64,000 nucleotides of DNA from Tenodera sinensis (taxonomy: Eukaryota; Arthropoda; Insecta; Mantodea; Mantidae), in contig CM060965.1 in assembly GCA_030765045.1 (NCBI GenBank), positions 24,664,935 through 24,728,934 on the forward strand, read 5' to 3'. Positions 59,230 through 64,000 of this stretch are shown here, one piece after another. The notes below the pieces were generated by a model. The model saw only the letters and a list, made by a program, of their open reading frames with translations, was not told the origin of the DNA and did not search any database. How positions within the stretch are numbered: position 1 is the stretch's first letter; the number at the start of each line of letters is the position of its first letter. Made by a program: the position numbers and the translations under genes.

Positions 59230-59870
59230 CATATGAGAGAAACAATTATTCCACACCACAGAAACCTCTGTTATGGCACTTTCTTGAATGACATTTGTTA
59301 AGACAGTCTTTTTGCAAGTTCCAACAGTAATTTGCTATCATGTGCACATCCTATCTTCCCTGCTACCAGTCCTCCAATGTTTTGATGTCCTGGTGAAATC
59401 TTTCACCTTGATCTTTGCTAGGGTCACCGAAGTTTTCAGGAGAATGGTACAAGTGGCTTGTAATTAATTTACCTTGATACTCATATTACAGCTAAGGTCT
59501 CTAAAACTGTTAAGCATCCTGTTTGCTAGCTCAACATAGTTCTCATTTTTGTGGTTGCCCATAAAGTTTTGACGAGGACAAATGATGTCCATGCATTTCA
59601 TCATTCAACTTCATTCATGGAATTTATGAAAGCAGAGGGTCATCAGATATTCCAGCATTCAGTTTTTCTATACTTAACACAGCCGATTTTCATCCTATAT
59701 ACACAAAACTTGATTCTTTCTTTCAAGAGCCTTCCTTCGCTAGCTTGATATGCAGCAGAGGCAGTATTATTTTGTATCACTCGACTATGAAATATAGATA
59801 TCAGTTTTTGTTCCAACAGCCATATTCTCTTGTTTGGCTTTGCTGGCTCAGAAGCACAAGAAATAAAGAT
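59230..59870 (-). pseudogene. Pseudogene of a multicopy arthropod protein family (ERFHQDI motif)
   Basis: The minus-strand translation with frame shifts shows NHKNENYVELANRMLNSF, then LITSHLYHSPENFGDPSKDQ, GERFHQDIKTLEDW and VHMIANYCWNLQKDCLN. The order SHL-PxNxGDxSxxQGERFHQDI-MExxYQGRWDxxMxADYCWxLxxD is one I recognise from uncharacterised, repeated arthropod proteins, probably transposon-linked; no function is known to me. Stops interrupt W*QGR*DV. It lies antisense in the intron after the LRRNT exon. Confidence 0.55.
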
Positions 59871-61276
59871 ACTTTATATAGGCACTTTTTTGATCAAGTT
59901 GACCATTTTAAGTCCACGTAAAGTACCCATGATGTTCTTAATACTTTAGTTGTTTCAAGACATATCATGCTAAGTTATCATTAGGGACTGGATAGTTATG
60001 TACTAAAAATGAGTAAAATATGTGTATATCTGTGTGTGTGTGTGCACGTGCGTGTGTGTGCATGCACATGTTTAAATCTTGAAATATGTAATAAAACCAT
60101 TAAAATACCAGGAAATATGTAATGTCATAATATCATTTTTTCTGTTTTCTTCAAATGTGATGTTTTAATCAGGCAAAATAAAAAAGAATATGTCTTAACA
60201 CACACCATATTATGGATCAGTACCAGAACAAGTGTACATAATAATCTAGAGATGTGCATAAATCAAAAATTTAATTTTCCTTCAGCTGTTAATGTTTCAT
60301 ATTACAGTCCCCATAACAATAAGGAACAAGCAAATGTTCCAAATTCTCAAATATAAAATTTCTGTTATCACATAAGATGGCTTTGTGCTGACTAAATGAT
60401 TGTTCAACTTCACATAAAGTAATGGGTGCATATTTGAGCTTGCATAAATCTTCTGGAGTGTACTCAATTTCAAAGACATTGGTACCACCTTCATGTAGCA
60501 CTCTGTTAATAGCACTGATTGTCTTGAATCCTGGGTTTTTCTGCAAACTTGAAGCGAACTTATACTTCACTGCAGCTCTGACTGGCCCTTGTCCTCTTTC
60601 CAGAGAAGTGACTACAGAATGAACATCAAGGCTGTCCACGAGTTTCATAGAAAGTGTCTCCCAGGCGCGGCTCCTCAGGGTAGGCAGGGTAGGCATTGCC
60701 TACCCTATCGTAATACATCAACAAATAATGTTTAACTATCATTTGAACCGTCATTTTCCCCTAAATTGCAGTTCAAGAAAAGTTTTCTCGGTTATAATGA
60801 CCAGCGCATGGTCAAATCCTTTAATCTCAATTCCGATTCATCAAAACTGCGCTGCGTGTTTGAAACGCGCGGCAGAAATGATACGCATGGAACTTGGGTA
60901 GTGGAGAGCAGGCTAGCTTAACCTCTGCCTGCCCGGCCCCATTTCCTCAGTACGAGGCCCTTGAACAGGGATAAGGAAACATTCCGTCTGTATACACACT
61001 CCGAGCATGCGCAGACGCGTCTGCCAACAGTCCGAGCATTTGCCTGCCCAAATCCGAATTTATGCGACATTTTCCGAACAGCCATACTCCACGAACGATG
61101 ATCTCAGAGATCTGAATCTGTCGTTATCTCTGTGTAATACCAGTATGACCGACTTAATTAGTGAACTATTACAAATTTCGCTTTCGCGGCGCACTGACAA
61201 TGAAAAGAGGAGTGTTTTAGCTATTTAACACAAAGCTGCAGTCACACAATTTTTCAATTTCTTAAACCATTTTAGT

Positions 61277-61545
61277 CATGAGCATCGCGAAACGGGGCCA
61301 AGGGGAGCCAAGGCCCCCCCCCTTGAAAGTTGGTGAACTTAATGTGCAGTCAGTTACTGACTATTAAACTACTATTTTAATTTTGGCGTAAAGAACAATT
61401 TTTGTTTAGCACAAATTAATACGGTTATCTGCAACAAATACTATAAATTTTGACAGTAAAATAATGATTTAATATTATATGATTGCAAATTTCCAACATG
61501 TGCCTGCCCCCCCCCCCCCTAGAAAAAAGTCTGCCGACACTCGTG
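61277..61545. mobile_element. hAT-type MITE (family M), copy 4
   Basis: 269 bp with perfect 8-bp duplications attttagt (61269-61276, 61546-61553). Ends catgagcatcgcg and cgacactcgtg are imperfect inverses. C tracts at 61313-61322 and 61507-61520. The core is closest to copy 1 at 2481 (acagtaaaataatgatttaat). It is nested within the 60662-61874 element. Confidence 0.9.
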
Positions 61546-61670
61546 ATTTTAGTTTCGGCGGTAATTCGTCCGTAAGTCACACTCATTTACTCTGCTTTTA
61601 TTAAACAACCAAACAATATATTGTTTGCGTTATCCGCAATGACTTCGCCCCCTATATTTCGGATAAACGG

Positions 61671-61672
61671 GG

Positions 61673-61771
<99 letters not shown>

Positions 61772-61830
61772 GTTATTGTTATTGTTATTGTTATTGTTAT
61801 TATTGTTATTGTTGTTGTTTGTTGTTACTG
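61671..61830. repeat. (ATT)n/(GTT)n microsatellite
   Basis: About 34 ATT units grade into attgtt units inside the hAT-type element. The poly-Tyr frame is an artefact. Confidence 0.95.
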
Positions 61831-62376
61831 TTACACTTTGCCTACCCTAACATTTTGACTGCGAGCCGCCACTGGTGTCTCCAAAGATTTAATGGCAATG
61901 GATGAATATGAAAAATTACTCTGGACATAGGCACTGTCATTTTTAAGCTTTGTATCACTAAATGACTGCTTTACTGTTTCTACAGAAACTGCATCTTGGG
62001 AATCAAAATGCTGGAGTAATTGTTTCACATAGTGAAAATTCTTCGCATAACAGCCCACACCATCAATCCAGCTCCCCCATCTTGTTAAAATTGGTTGAGG
62101 AGGGAATGGAAGCTCAGGAAAAGGATCTTTGAATTTATCTACTCTGTAATCTTGTAAACCTTAAGAGAGAGATAATCATGATGATAGCCGCCCTAACTAG
62201 GGTTTCCCAAAAGGATCGGCCTACTAAAATGTAATTAAACATTTGAATGTATTAACAGGATGGAAAGCATAATATTAAGTGAATTTAAAATGAATATAGA
62301 AAACAATTTTAGGAGATTAATGATATAAAAAAGAATTTAGTGAGAGCGGCTATTTTACAATAAAATTTTTAGAACA

Positions 62377-64000
62377 TTACAACATATCTTTACAAGATGT
62401 TTGGGGAGAATACAAATGATATCGTATAATTTGGAGTGAGAATTTTAAAATAGTAGAGGATATTGCCATTAGTACTGATTCAGCAATTTTGAGTTTCCGA
62501 AGAAATTCCAATGTTAGCTGCGGAATTGATCCTCTAGCTCCAAACATGATACCAGTAACTTCCCAATTACTGATGTTGTACTTGTTACGTAGATATTGAC
62601 AGCATGGTTCGTAGATGTTTTTCTTTTCCAGATTTACTTCATGTGGTTGCTGTTCATTTACTTCGTATCGTACCGTTGGATCTATGACAAGACCCGCATC
62701 CTTTTTACGGTCGATTACCACAATATCTACACGCCTAGTTGAGCCATTTGTGGAAAGACAGGTTACTTCTTCATAAATCTCATATTCGGGCTTAAGGTGG
62801 AGATTATCTGAAATCAGTGAGCGAACTGTGTTGTGTCTATCTATACGTAACAACTCTCCCTGGTGGCAGGAACCAAGCACATGTGCGAGGGTTTCTTGCT
62901 CGTCGCATCTTCTGCAACGGGTAGTGACGAGGCTCCTACCAGGAACAGTTCTCACAGGAATGACATTGCAGCTCATTTTTATGGCTTCAGTCCATTGACT
63001 GCTTGAAAGACCTTTCCTATTAGAGATCCAGGCATTTCCCTTCTTCCAGTGTGAATAGAGTTTCACTCCTTTTCCTTTAGATGGTAATTCTGTCCATTGT
63101 TGAAAAGAACTTTCACGTAGATGTTTCCTAATGTTTTTTGGTTCTAGGTTTACAAGTTGTGTAGGGCTGAGTGATAAGCGACAAATACTCTCATCAATTT
63201 CTTCCTGTAAATGTCTGGTGATTTCAACATAGGGATTGCCATCTGATTGAAGGCGCCTACAGATGTTTATATGTTGAATGAATGCTTCCCATCGTGCTCT
63301 TAGAACTCCAAGACCTCTTAAACTTTTGGGAGCGTAAAGCATAGCATCAGGAACATCTGCTAGTAAATTTATAATTTCTTTTGTAGTACTGCGGATGAGC
63401 TTATCAATATCATTCAAAAATTTGTCTGTGAGATCTTTGAGGGGTGCACACTGAAAAGGGTATATAATTTGAAGCCAAAGGTATTGATTTACGATATTTA
63501 GTTTTTGATCAGGTGTTAGCAAAGGCAAAGTAACCAGATTGTTCAGGTTTTTATTTAGATCTTCTATTATCTTTGCTGCATTAAATTTAATTTCGTCATT
63601 GAAGTTAACTCCAAGATATCTTATAGTTTCTTCTTATGTAATACTTGAGATTTTATTGTCTTCAGCTATGGTAATCAGAGAATGGTGAAGCTTTCCTTTG
63701 CGGAGCGAAATAATTTTGCTCTTGTTGGAATTAACTACTAAACTGATCTTGTTTAAGGAGGTAGAGACAAGTGATATTAGATGTTTTGCTGCAGTTTCGT
63801 TCTTACACAGAAGGGCTATATCATCAGCAAAAGCCAGAACAGATATGTTTTCTAACGTAGGTGTTATGCTATACCCATACTCCTCTTTGATGGTTTTCTC
63901 ATTTAATTCATGCAAAATGAAGTCTATTGCTAAATTGAACAAAATAGGTGACAGTGGGGCTCCTTGGGCGACACCTTTCTCTAGTGTAATGTAGCTTGTC
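62377..64000 (-). pseudogene. R2-like LINE polyprotein (RT, CCHC, restriction-like endonuclease), one nonsense break
   Basis: Enters from the right edge on the minus strand. Order: EKGVAQGAPLSPILFNLAID (RT template-grip block), VLAFADDIALLCKNET (catalytic FADD), NSNKSKIISLRKG, then an in-frame TAA at 63634-63636. The same frame continues EETIRYLGVNFN, QYLWLQIIYPFQ and SLRGLGVLRARWEAF. A zinc knuckle C-x2-C-x7-H-x4-C follows (CRRCDEQETLAHVLGSC, then RIDRHN), and then RRVDIVVIDRKKDAGLVIDP, which fits the PD-(D/E)xK-like endonuclease of R2-clade elements. The stop is at 62377-62379. The N-terminal part lies outside the window. The flanks are not 28S rRNA, so this is a non-rDNA relative or a dispersed copy. 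Apart from the one stop the reading frame is intact, so decay is recent. Confidence 0.85.

Larger units (their letters stand above)
60662..61874. mobile_element. 1.2-kb hAT-type element inside a hAT gene
   Basis: Perfect 8-bp duplications gtgtctcc at 60654-60661 and 61875-61882. Ends: caggcgcggctcc at left and gagccgccactg at right, the inverse (cagtggcggctc). A subterminal gggtaggca...tgcctaccct palindrome occurs at left, with its partner tgcctaccctaa at right. The inside holds no full transposase; a 73-codon frame at 61007-61228 is unassigned. The element contains MITE copy 4 and an (ATT)n tract, so it is a bloated non-autonomous copy. Confidence 0.9.
60289..62160 (-). pseudogene. hAT transposase (CGGBP1-like), C-terminal half, split by an insertion
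   Basis: Read from 62160 down: VDKFKDPFPELPFPPQPIL, TRWGSWIDGVGCYAKNFHY, VKQLLQHFDSQDAVSVETVK and FSYSSIAIKSLET. The 60662-61874 insertion then interrupts, and the frame resumes as ETLSMKLVDSLDVHSVV, RAAVKYKFASSLQKNPGFKT, YAPITLCEVEQSFSQHKAIL and FENLEHLLVPYCYGDCNMKH before the stop at 60289. The YAPIT-x-EVExSFS-x-K block is the hAT C-terminal dimerisation region. Apart from the insertion the C-terminal 200 codons are open. The N-terminal half is absent to the right, where the R2-like LINE begins. Confidence 0.8.

Overview
This window looks like nuclear DNA from a large, AT-rich, repeat-laden animal genome, almost certainly an arthropod and most likely an insect. The evidence is one widely spaced, intron-containing gene for a secreted leucine-rich-repeat (LRR) protein, plus many eukaryotic transposable elements: non-LTR retrotransposons, tRNA- and 5S-derived SINEs, hAT and Tc1/mariner elements and MITEs. 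There are long (ATT)n, (CA)n and (ACTC)n microsatellites. I see no operons, prokaryotic genes or CRISPR arrays. The species is not determined. The resemblance to insect singed wings 2/halfway or Toll-type ectodomains is a family-level judgement made without a search.

Host gene: five coding segments on the + strand (34644-34796, 34909-35068, 39701-39854, 55490-55641, 58688-58873) join with matching phases into about 268 codons. They encode a signal peptide, a Cys-rich N-flank, about five LRRs, an LRRCT cap and an LRRNT-like Cys module that starts a second LRR block. The first ATG exon lies upstream and was not found, and the 3' part lies beyond the window. Introns are about 0.1, 4.6, 15.6 and 3.0 kb.

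1-34 kb is non-genic and repeat-rich. It holds a tRNA-SINE end (1-82), copies of a dispersed repeat with inverted ends ('repeat A'), decayed Tc3/mariner transposase fragments (1407-1919, 29560-29959, 30390-30640), a complete mariner-type element with TA target duplications (16485-17776), a 5'-truncated Jockey-like LINE with 13-bp target-site duplications (22783-24489), several SINEs and a Penelope-like terminus with a hammerhead-like core (about 34080-34175). The stretches 10.7-12.1 and 12.2-14.3 kb are mostly unique, with no recognisable gene.

35-55 kb is mainly the two long introns of the LRR gene. They hold more repeat A, microsatellites, a SINE with a perfect 10-bp TSD (42833-43071), a hAT MITE with a perfect 8-bp TSD (50360-50629) and an antisense, stop-riddled hAT transposase pseudogene (53600-54700).

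55.7-64 kb is a stack of nested insertions. A decayed LINE carries two copies of one hAT MITE family, and one of those copies carries a 5S-rRNA-derived SINE. A second hAT transposase pseudogene (60289-62160, - strand) is split by a 1.2-kb hAT-type element, which itself contains a third MITE copy and an (ATT)n tract. The right edge cuts an R2-like LINE (- strand) with RT, CCHC knuckle and restriction-like endonuclease domains, broken within the window by one in-frame stop.
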